64,000 nucleotides of DNA. Origin: Semisulcospira habei (Eukaryota > Mollusca > Gastropoda > Semisulcospiridae). The stretch spans positions 156,337,507-156,401,506 of the forward strand of contig BTPG01000003.1 of the NCBI GenBank assembly GCA_036245525.1, given 5' to 3'. This document shows, one piece after another, positions 43,831 through 64,000 of the stretch. The position numbers were made by a program, and so were the translations under genes. Below the pieces are notes generated by a model, which was given only the letters and a program-made list of their open reading frames with translations, had not been told where the DNA came from and did not search any database. Each line of letters starts with the position of its first letter. Position 1 is the stretch's first letter.

Positions 43831-43925
43831 CGTAGTCCTCGTGATAGGTAGCGCTCGCGATCCGCACCCGTCCCTCTCGCCGACATCAGCCTTAGTTGGT
43901 CCATTCACTACTGTGCGCGGGCCAA

Positions 43926-44006
43926 CTAACTCATTCGAGACGTGCCGCCTACGGATACGCGGCTGTTCGCCGCGTATCCGTAGGCGGCACATCTCGAATG
44001 AGTTAA
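43926..44006. mobile_element. Family D palindrome
   Basis: CTAACTCATTCGAGACGTGCC to GCACATCTCGAATGAGTTAA; centre CGCGGCTGTTCGCCGCG. Confidence 0.78.
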
Positions 44007-44249
44007 GGTACGACTGAGGACTACCTTCTGCTTGTGATGTATCCACTTGGGACCCAGAGTGCTCAATGTACGCGCTATACCCAACACCGCGATATAATGG
44101 TGCTTCAAGTGGCTCACCGGCACCCACAGGCACAGACTGACACAAGAATGATTTGGAAGTCCGTTTACATGACCCAGGGTCCGGGTATATGACTCAGTTT
44201 CAGGCCCAGGACTGGCAGTCTCATTCTCACACCACTGCAGACACTAACG

Positions 44250-44320
44250 GCAAGATGGCTCAGTGGCTTTAAATTTGGTTGATGATTAAATGTTTGCTGG
44301 TCCATGAGTTTGGATCCTAC
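44250..44320 (+). mobile_element. tRNA-like SINE head fragment
   Basis: GATGGCTCAGTGGC (box A-like) and GAGTTTGGATCC (box B-like) are 40 nt apart. Family E hairpin follows directly. Weak. Confidence 0.3.
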
Positions 44321-44321
44321 C

Positions 44322-44428
44322 CAGTACGCAAAAGGCTATCGGGCCGAAGTAGGCCGCAGTGGGCCCGCGCACAGTCGTGCGCGGGTCGTCTGCGTTCGAC
44401 GACGGCCCGATGGCCTTTGCGTACAATG
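44322..44428. repeat. Family E GC-rich long hairpin
   Basis: ACCCAGTACGCAAAAGGCTAT and GGCCTTTGCGTACAATGGT outer arms; CCCGCGCACAGTCGTGCGCGGG centre. Confidence 0.7.
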
Positions 44429-44834
44429 GTACAGCTCCGGGACCTGCAAGATGCAATATCACAGACCGGTACACAAATGTAACTAACGTAATGCAAAATG
44501 GTTTTCTTCATTACATTCGCCCTCTCCGGCTTTTTTCCTTATCGCTGCTGAGAAGGCGCAACACTATATATTGCAGCAACAGAGACTGACGCTGGTTTGA
44601 TCTCAAATATTTTAATATTAGACTGCATTCAAGTTTGTGCCGACTTTTGACTTGGCAGATTAATTCGGCTTTTGCTGTTATTTTTTTATGACCGACCACC
44701 GATTTTAGTTAATGTGATGTGCACGTGCGTGAGAAAGTCTTGAAAAAAATTAGCATAGTCGCCGAAGTGTATTTATGTGTATCCAAATGTGTTCAAAAAA
44801 ATTCTTTTTACCAAATGTGTTCAAGTCATTTTTG

Positions 44835-45640
44835 TCTCACGTGCAAAGCAAAAGTGAGTCTATGTTCTGGGTCAGTGTTCGTCTGTCCGTCGTCCGCCCG
44901 CCGTCGTAAACTTTAAAGTTGATATTTTCTCGGAGACTATTCAAGCCACAGCCTTCATACTTAGCCCAAGGATACTTTGTGGCAAGACCTTTCTAAACAA
45001 ACCAATTTGAGTGACCTCTCTCAAAGGTTAAGTCACAGGGGATAAGAAAATAGGTTTTAAAAAATTGCCATATTTTGACAAAATTGATTTTTCCTCAAAT
45101 ACTATTCACAACTTCAAACCCAAACTTGGTACAAAGATACCTGATGGTAAAACCTTCCTACGCATACAAATCTGATTGATCCCTCGGAAAGGTCAAGGGT
45201 CAAAAGAGATCAGGAAATAGGTGAAAAATAGCCATAATTTGACAAAAGATTTTTTTTTTCTCAAATACTATTCGCAACTTCAAACCCAAACTTGGTACAA
45301 AGATACCTGATGGTAAAAACTTTCTATGCATACTAATTTGGATGACCCCTCGAAAAGGCCAAGGGTCACAAGAGGTCGGCAAATGTGTGTAAAATGCCAA
45401 TTTTTGATAAAATTGTTGTTTTATCAACATTTTTGTAAAATTATTAATCAAATTTGGCTCAACCCATCACAAAAATCAAAATCAAGGGTCATGGGATGAT
45501 CCAAAAATAGGTTTAAAAGAGCCATATTTGGACCCAAAAAAATGTAGGAGAGGGGGGGGGGGGGGGGGGTTAATACTATTTTCAATTCAACTTCAGACCC
45601 AAACTTGGTAAAGAGATACCTGATGGTAAGACCTATCTAT
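44835..45640 (+). repeat. Diverged tandem repeat of about 120-180 bp
   Basis: The block TCAAATACTATTC[AG]CAACTTC, AAACCCAAACTTGGTACAAA, GATACCTGATGGTAA, then TGA(T/C)CCCTC..AAAGGTCAAGGGTCA recurs at about 44925, 45100, 45260 and 45580. Similar sequence lies at 46400-46690. Confidence 0.7.
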
Positions 45641-45687
45641 ACATTGTAAGTTCAGTATTGGTAGCAGGGGTTCGGCCTTCGGGGGAG

Positions 45688-45962
45688 TGAGTGAGTATAG
45701 ATTGCTTTACGTCCCGCAAGCGACAAAGGCCTTCTCAGGACGTGCCTGCGCTAAATGAAGAAAAGAACTGCAAGAAGCGCAGACAGGAGGGAGAATTTCA
45801 AAAGAAAAATATAGATGAATGGACCAGAAAGACAGAAATACAAACCCCCAAAAGAGTAGAACCCACCTTGCAGGGGTTAGACAAGGTGACCCTAGGAACT
45901 AAAAAGTAGACAACCCCACCAAGGTCCCCTAGGGCAGACCCGGTGGGGGTCGGCCTTCGGGG
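45688..45962 (-). mobile_element. Older, diverged copy of the (AATC)n-tailed SINE-like retroposon
   Basis: It shares TTCTCAGGACGTGCCTGC, GTGACCCTAGGAACTAAAAA and GGGCAGACCCGGTGGGG with the three younger copies, with many changes and an internal deletion. Confidence 0.7.
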
Positions 45963-46389
45963 TACAATGGTTCCTTTGACCTCCCGCAGGCCTACAAGGG
46001 TCTGTGCAGCAAGCCCTTGCTACCAAAAACGTATTTGTTTTCATTCTTCCACTATTTTCGTAAAAGAAATCAAGAAGAAATCTTCCGACCAGGATCACGC
46101 CAGACGTGACTGACGTCAAAGGAATATACATTTATACATAATAGACTTACGACGTAATTTAAATCTTTCGTGACGTTGCCGTCTCCACTTGTGTGCCTGT
46201 CGTTTCAAACAACACTAATAACTTTGTACTTAAGAATGTTTTGGTGATCTTTTATAGAACAAAACTGGCATCCAATACGCGTCAGAAAAAAACAAAAAAA
46301 AAAAACACCGTTAGTCGCTACAAGGGTTTTTTTCTAGCGAAGTCAAAAAGTACGGTTTGCGCTAAAGTATTTGGTCATGTGACGTAGGG

Positions 46390-46700
46390 ATGAAAACAAA
46401 CTAATTTGGACCCCTCCGGAAAGGTCAAGGGTCACTATAGGTCGGTAAACGGATGAAAATTGCCATTTTTTGTTAGAATTGTAGTTTTATTAAAGTTTTT
46501 GCATATCCAATCGAATTTGGTGTGAAGTTTGCTGATAGCAAGACATTTCTTTGCATACTAATTCAGGCGAGTCATCGCAAAGGTCATGGGTCACAGTGGT
46601 TTGACAGATGTGTGAGAAATGCTTAACATGGATTTTTGCTCGTACTGAAGCCAGCCCTTTACCTCTTGTCACAAAAGGTCACACGTGAGCCATAACGGCT
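46390..46700 (+). repeat. Further copies of the 44.8-kb repeat
   Basis: TAATTTGGACCCCTCCGGAAAGG then GGTCAAGGGTCACTATAGG; second block GCAAGACATTTCTTTGCATACT and CAAAGGTCATGGGTCACAG. Confidence 0.55.
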
Positions 46701-46795
46701 TTGCCTTTCTTGTTTCACCAAAATGTGTTCTGTGTATGTACAAGTTTGCTCCCTAAGTTAAGCATTTGAGCTAAAGTGTTTCAAATTTTGTAAAA

Positions 46796-46862
46796 GTGTG
46801 CTTGTCTGCGATTTTAGACCTTACGACCGAACACCAAAGGTCTAAAATCACAGACTATATAA
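46796..46862. repeat. Family G hairpin, diverged
   Basis: GTCTGCGATTTTAGACCTTA and GGTCTAAAATCACAGAC arms. Confidence 0.6.
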
Positions 46863-47155
46863 CACATAAATAGTCTATCCAAGTTTTTGTTCATGTTAAA
46901 GAAAATATTGTCGCTCAAACTAACACTTTCGTGCGTGCAGCCACCAGTACTATCAACAGTACGGATGGCTGTCGCGTGAACAAGGGTGTTAAGCCAAAGG
47001 TTGAAATTCTCAAATCTACCCTCTCACGGCCCAAATCATGTAAATAACACTGCCGGCTGTCTCCCTCGATTCGTTACAGCTAATTAGTGGTAGCGGCAAA
47101 TCGAGCACCCGACTAAATACAGACTATATCAGAGTTCAGCTGGGAGACAGATCAA

Positions 47156-47492
47156 TGATTGATTGATTGTACATTGCTTAACGTCCCGACAGCAACAAGG
47201 CTTTCTCAGTACGTGCCTGCACTGCTTGTGAAAAAAAAACTAAACAGAAAATTGAATGTATGTCGCCAGCCGGTCAAATACATTAAATAAACCTACAACA
47301 TGGGGCATAAATAAAGCTAAGACCATTTAGCAACACACATCCAATATCAAGAGCTACAGGCAGTGCAGACAGTAGGGAGAGTTTTAAAAAGGCAAATACA
47401 GGTGAATGGACAAAGGGTAGACAGAAACACATGCCCCAGAATAGAGAGAAAAACCCACCCTGTGGGGCTGACCAGGGTGACCCTGGGAACTA
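47156..47492 (-). mobile_element. SINE-like retroposon, 5'-truncated, inside a family A element
   Basis: Target duplication GGAGACAGATCAA at 47143-47155 and 47493-47505; the right copy runs on into family A sequence CCATGATAGTTCAAGG. The minus-strand 5' end is missing, as expected from LINE-type reverse transcription. Confidence 0.8.
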
Positions 47493-47865
47493 GGAGACAG
47501 ATCAACCATGATAGTTCAAGGATGCATGGGCGACAGTGCGAAAACTGAAATCAATCAGTCCACGGATTAACTCAATGTCTCATAGTCGGCCAAGACCAGC
47601 GAGACATAAATTCACATGAGCCCCTGCGTCCGCACGGGCTCATGAGAATTTATGCCTCTTGCAGATGGAACATATTGGATGAAGGGCTGTTCTGTCTTTT
47701 TAAAAAGTCAAATCAGCCTCCTTGGCTGAAGAAAGTCAGGGCGGCGGCCATGAGACATCTATACCAGACTGAGCTGCCACTGCCAGTCAACTGTACATGC
47801 CAAGCTATTCAGTCGTTCTAACACCACACTTGACCCTTCATGGTTGATCCGTATCTTGTTCAGTT
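47493..47865. repeat. Family A remnants flanking other insertions
   Basis: ACCATGATAGTTCAAGGATG at 47506 and GCCAAGCTATTC, CTTGACCCTTCATGGTTGATC at 47798-47850 are the two outer arms; a family B hairpin lies between. Confidence 0.5.
47603..47672. repeat. Family B hairpin
   Basis: CGAGACATAAATTCACATGAG and its complement around CCCCTGCGTCCGCACGGG. Confidence 0.65.
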
Positions 47866-47869
47866 GTAA

Positions 47870-49190
47870 GATTCGCCATGTGTGTGCGGAAAGCGTGAAC
47901 AGGTTTTACATTACGCATTTATGTACTGACTTTCTTTACATTGACGTATGGCTTTTCATGCATTTTAAAGGCATTTCTAGACATGTTTTGACACATTTGT
48001 ACGTGTCCACATGTCGTGGAACAAATCTCAGGTGCTGTTTGTTTTAAGAGACATGTCAGTCATTCGGTTGTATGCAGCGTTCTGCGTAGGCCCTAGCTGG
48101 CTATAGATTAAGATACATGTCCTGTGGGCGGGGTGGGGTGGCGTTAGGGTTTTTGTGCACGTTTTTTTTTTTCCCGTTGCTTTTGTGTAAGAAGCGGAAA
48201 GTTATATCGTTTTCAGGAACATATATGAGCTTTTAACTGAAATAGCTGATGTATTATTTGTATTATTATTTGTATGATCAAATCGACAGGAATATAAAGC
48301 TTTAAATATGACTCCACTGTATTGGCGTAGGAACTGAAATGTTTTTCATGGGGAAAGAGGGCCAGTGTGCCTGACATGGTTCTTCCCAGCCTAAAATATC
48401 AAACAACGAAGGAGAAGGGAATGAAGAAGGCATGCGACTTTTAACCTTGAAGAAGTGGCACGCCATGAATTTCAAACCTTATGATTTTTTTTTCTCCAGA
48501 CAATAAAAATGTCAAATTCTCCAGAAAAAAAATCCGATTTTTTAAAATTACTAGCACCCCCCCCCCCCCCCCCCCGTATGCGTATTTCATATTTTTCGTG
48601 CACATATATCAAACAGTATTACTCTAAAGGCATCACAGCACACTGCTGCAAGCAAAGGAATACATTGTTTTCTTGCATTTACTTTGTCTTTTGATATATA
48701 TTTCAGCAAACAAAGCTTATTGACCAGTTGCTTAAGTCATGGCAACACCGGATACATGTGTTTTTTGATTTTTAAAAAAAAATAATTGATTGTGTACTCG
48801 AGAATTATTGCGTCTCTCTAGTCTGAATTGTATTAGCAAAGGCAGCGGCTACTAGAAATATTTCATGAGCTAATACAGCGACACGGTTTCGCGTGTGTTT
48901 GTGTGCAGGACAGTGAATAAACATCAGTAGATACGTGTTATTTTCACCTTCGGTCGTTAAAATGTACTCATTGAGGTTGATCACGTCCGTGATCTCAGAA
49001 TTCATGTTATCTTTACGGCAAGTACCAACCCCTTTAGGCATGCAGCCATCTTTACCATAATGTGGTGGATATTAACGATTTTTTTGCGAAGAGTTTCATG
49101 CCACTAACTGGCTCCATGCATCTGCTGCTTAAAATACCTATTAGTGATGTTTTGTTTACGACGAACGACAAAAAATAACAAAATCGCGGC
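47870..49190. other. Intergenic stretch, AT-rich
   Basis: Unique-looking sequence with a C17 tract at 48557; no gene or strong repeat recognised. Confidence 0.5.
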
Positions 49191-49194
49191 CGGT

Positions 49195-49312
49195 ACCATA
49201 AGCATAGTCAACACTCCAAACATCTCCAAGAGGCATACGTCCTCATGAGCCCTCCGGGCTCACGAGGATCTATGCCTCTTGGAGATGTTTGGAGTGTTGT
49301 CTATGCTAATGG
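49195..49312. repeat. Family B hairpin with extended stem
   Basis: Stem continues outward through CAACACTCCAAACATCTCC on the left and its complement on the right, making arms of about 50 bp; the loop side is shortened to CCCTCCGGG. Confidence 0.75.
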
Positions 49313-49617
49313 TACTAGCTGGTTATCCACTGTGATTTCGCTCTCGTTCGGTGCAAAGGACAACCACTAATGTCTGTCGAGTCATTGACTCAGGGGACAA
49401 AACCGGCTTCTATGCTGAATCGTGTACAGTGCCTGCATGCCGAAGGGGAGTAATCTGTATATAAATATACTTACCCGGTGTTTTTTCATCCAGTCTTCAC
49501 GAATCATTATGTAAACATGAACGAAATGTCCTGTATAAATCGTCCTAAAAATTAATAGTCACTTATCAAATGCAAACATTACATTATAAAATTGCTAGTT
49601 AGTTGTATCCATGTTCC

Positions 49618-49745
49618 AAGCCTTAACCCCTACAGAATTGTGCACTACATACCAGTTTGAGAGATTGATTAATCACAATAGTTCAAGGACAGCTTGCCAC
49701 CTAGCAGTGCAAAATTAACAGGGTCAATCCACCTCCTGCTTGTGT
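49618..49745. repeat. Degenerate family A relic
   Basis: TTAACCCCTACAGAATTGTG, CACAATAGTTCAAGGACAG and GGGTCAATCCACCTCCTGC keep the order of the family with most of the core lost. Confidence 0.4.
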
Positions 49746-50384
49746 CAGGTCACATGGTAGTTACTCAATCCTACGTTTTATCAACTCTTAAGACTCCCAG
49801 AACTAAATGACTTCCATTCTACTGAATTAAAGTACATGGTGATTTCCCAACACAGGAGTGTATATGGATTTCTTTTCCTGCAGTCTTCAGCAGCATGTGT
49901 TATGCGCAGCAACTTGTGTTGCACAACAAATTTGTCATCCTGAGGGTACAGCGATTTGTATTTAGTACATGTAGTTTGATAACCATCTTGTGCCACACCG
50001 ACTGCACGCAAAGAGTTGTTCTGCCAACAGGTCAGTCGCTGCAGGCTCAAGAGGGTCACGATTGACGAGCACCGTTTTATTTCTTGGAATTGTTAAATTA
50101 CATCAATCCAATAAATCACATTGTATTACTGTGTATATTGTTGTTTGTTTGCCAGTGTCTGAAGAATCATAGACCCAAACCAGTTATCTTCCCTGCATTT
50201 GTGCCAGCAAGGGACAAGGCTAAAAAATGCCCCGAAACCCCCCCCCCCCCCCCCCCCTCCCCCCAATGTCAGCCAACAAACACTTTATCATTCATTGGCA
50301 AAATCCAAGCATCTTTCATTTATTTGGTTAATGATAAAATATAATGCTCATATTGAACACCACAGAGATGATTTTGGTCAACTA

Positions 50385-50470
50385 TAGGCACAGATTCTAA
50401 TGAGCCAACTGCAAGGCCTCATGAGCATCTACATCGCTTGCAGATGGAAGGACCAAGTACAGACATGTAG
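50385..50470. repeat. Family B fragment
   Basis: GGCACAGATTCTAATGAG, GGCCTCATGAGCATCTAC and GCTTGCAGATGG. Confidence 0.45.
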
Positions 50471-50506
50471 TACATATCCGCTACATGCACTTAGTCGTTT
50501 CAAAAC

Positions 50507-50722
50507 CTTAACTGCTGAGAAAAAATTACCACCACCACACTGCAAAAGGTATAGATTCAGATTCTTATGAGCCCCCACAATTGCAGGGGACCATGAAGAC
50601 CTATGCCCCTTACTGAAACCACTTTGTATCCATCTGTTTTTTTTACAGCTGGAATCTTTGACACTAAACTGACAATGATCTCAAAAACACAATCTCTGTC
50701 CACGGTGGGCAAGATGTTTTAG
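50507..50722. repeat. Family B element, diverged
   Basis: TTAACTGCTGAGAAAAAATTA start, AGATTCTTATGAGCCCCC and CTGAAACCACTTTGTATCC. It lies just beyond the RPS23 3' end. Confidence 0.5.
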
Positions 50723-50797
50723 ACACATTCGGACACTCTAAATCCGCAAACACCTGGTTCACAAGAAAATAATACAGAGAATATGACTTCCAGCGCA

Positions 50798-50803
50798 TTT
50801 ATT
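50798..50803 (-). promoter_or_regulatory. RPS23: RPS23 polyadenylation signal
   Basis: TTTATT on the + strand is AATAAA on the minus strand, about 27 nt after the stop, giving the very short 3' UTR typical of ribosomal protein genes. Confidence 0.7.
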
Positions 50804-50829
50804 GACTGAAGGTTGTGGGAAAAGAATGT

Positions 50830-63064
<12,235 letters not shown>

Positions 63065-63311
63065 GATGGCGATATTGCGGAAAAGGTAGAATCTCGCGTG
63101 ATTCTCGGCGATTCATATTCGGAACCATTCGGATTAATCCGGAAACTGCCGATTCCAGCCGAATATAAAATAGCCTGTCTCGGATTGGCCTCCGCAGCCA
63201 CGAACAAACCTGCAGACGTCGTGGTCAACTCCTATAGTCAAGCCAAGAGAGAGAGAGCCGATTCCGGCCGAATATACATCCAGACTTCACGTGACTTCAT
63301 TATCGAACAAG
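63065..63311. promoter_or_regulatory. Divergent promoter region of RPS23 (-) and ATP6AP1 (+)
   Basis: Only 247 bp separate the two start codons. On the RPS23 side the minus strand shows a pyrimidine run CTACCTTTTCCGC about 15-30 nt before ATG, like a 5'TOP start, which places ribosomal protein mRNAs under mTOR control in animals. A 19-20-bp sequence (CCGATTCC[AG]GCCGAATATA) occurs twice in direct orientation, near 63149 and 63257. No TATA box is evident for either gene. Sharing of elements by both genes is inference. Confidence 0.65.
63287..63295. promoter_or_regulatory. CLEAR-like E-box TCACGTGAC upstream of ATP6AP1
   Basis: TTCACGTGACT matches the core of the CLEAR consensus GTCACGTGAC bound by TFEB/TFE3/MITF in vertebrates, where many V-ATPase genes are targets. 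It lies 16 nt before the ATP6AP1 ATG, so it may be in the core promoter or 5' UTR. Function here is inferred. Confidence 0.5.
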
Positions 63312-63400
63312 ATGGCGACAGTGACGGTCTTCGCAGTGCTCTGCTTGTTTGCTTCCGTGTTTTCCAGCGATGTTCCAGTGTTGATCTGGTCACCAGATAG
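63312..63400 (+). CDS. ATP6AP1: ATP6AP1 exon 1 (signal peptide)
   Basis: 29 codons and two bases; hydrophobic leader followed by DVPVLIWSPDR. Reading past the donor meets no conserved sequence, so the open frame to 63599 is read-through. Confidence 0.75.
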
Positions 63401-64000
63401 GTACATTTCCAGTGCATACGTTGTTTTGCTGTTTAATGGTGGTCAGACATTGGTTTCTTTCCAAACAAATCACTTATCAGAGAATGTGACTGTTGTTGCC
63501 ATCACATCACTTTGCACAAGTGTAGAAATGCAGTGTTGCATTAGCAGCCTATTTTTCTCTTCTCTTCTTCCATGTGTCTCTCGACCAACTTCAACATAAA
63601 TACGATTATTGTAGGGCTATCATTTGTATGTTCCTCTTCTAAATGTGTCGTCCGCTTGTTTTGAAATTGGGTCATCCCTTCCGAGAAGAATGAGTTTCAA
63701 AACAGTGTATGGGAATAAGCAGCGCATTTCAAATGTATGTGTGGGTGTCTGGAGATCAGAATTTCTTTTTTATCAAGACCGTCACATTTTTTTTTCTAAA
63801 TTGCTGTTACAGTAAACTTACAAATTCAAAAGTTCTGTTCTGATAATGTGAATGTCATTTTTCGTAGGCCCCTGAGTGACATGCCACAAGCACCAGCAGG
63901 AGAGAGCATTCCACAGGAAACATTCAACACCAAGTACCTAGGTCGTCTACTGGACACAGAACCTGGCCAAGTCATTGTGGCTTTCCTTCAGGACAAAGTA
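63312..64000 (+). CDS. ATP6AP1: V-type proton ATPase accessory subunit S1 (Ac45), first two exons, cut by window end
   Basis: Exon 1 is 63312-63400: AAGATGGCG start context, signal peptide MATVTVFAVLCLFASVFSS, then DVPVLIWSPDR, resembling the mature N-terminus of Ac45. The donor GATAG|GTACAT is in phase 2. Exon 2 starts at 63868 after TTTTTCGTAG, completes an Arg codon and continues PLSDMPQAPAGESIPQET; its last residues VIVAFLQDKV match the family's conserved LLFLQDK strand of the luminal domain. Ac45 is a type I membrane protein that helps assemble and sort the V-ATPase in the secretory and endolysosomal system. The gene continues beyond the window. It faces away from RPS23. Confidence 0.78.
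63868..64000 (+). CDS. ATP6AP1: ATP6AP1 exon 2 (partial)
   Basis: The acceptor is TTTTTCGTAG; it is open to the window edge and ends in AFLQDKV. Confidence 0.78.

Noticed and set aside
63401..63599. Continuation of the ATP6AP1 first frame past 63400
   Set aside because: It reads through a donor; phase and conserved sequence resume at 63868.

Overview
This is a eukaryotic genomic window: split genes with GT-AG introns, long non-coding stretches, microsatellites, LINE and SINE debris and dense palindromic repeats. The protein content is metazoan (an IL-17 receptor-like protein, ribosomal protein S23, a V-ATPase accessory subunit). The repeat style suggests a marine invertebrate, most likely a mollusc; that last step is inference.

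Left and centre (about 1-42.4 kb, + strand): one large gene. I assembled thirteen exons by hand between 10791 and 42187. All splice phases agree and the CDS totals 3042 nt (1013 codons plus stop), open at the 5' end. It encodes an IL-17 receptor-like protein: an ectodomain with two modules of the same exon/phase pattern, one transmembrane helix, a cytoplasmic SEFIR domain, and a long Cys-rich then acidic tail. No first exon or signal peptide was found, so the gene probably starts to the left or in an exon I did not recognise. Its introns are packed with palindromic elements, most of them ending in TTAA. These fall into at least four internal-sequence families (A-D below), plus unrelated hairpins (E-I and L). 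A LINE inserted inside a SINE lies at 8.5-9.9 kb, a GC-rich proline-coding relic at 17.8-19.3 kb, and an imperfect inverted duplication at 29.2-30.3 kb.

Middle (42.4-50.8 kb): the receptor 3' end, a degenerate ~20-bp repeat array, a 5'-truncated LINE on the minus strand, and AT-rich diverged repeat arrays. No gene was recognised here.

Right (50.8-64 kb): RPS23 on the minus strand in four exons (143 aa), with a 5'TOP-like start. A two-exon, 120-aa unknown gene, also minus strand, appears to sit inside RPS23 intron 2. RPS23 is divergently paired, about 250 bp apart, with a + strand gene whose first two exons match ATP6AP1 (V-ATPase accessory subunit Ac45) and which runs off the right edge. Palindromic repeats are much rarer in this housekeeping part. 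RPS23 intron 1 carries an unexplained cluster of paired GTTAC/GTAAC motifs and a 377-bp tandem duplication.

Functionally, the receptor would signal through SEFIR-SEFIR adaptor contacts in innate immunity; RPS23 is part of the ribosomal decoding centre; ATP6AP1 assists assembly of the proton pump. The only functional link visible between neighbours is the shared RPS23/ATP6AP1 promoter region.
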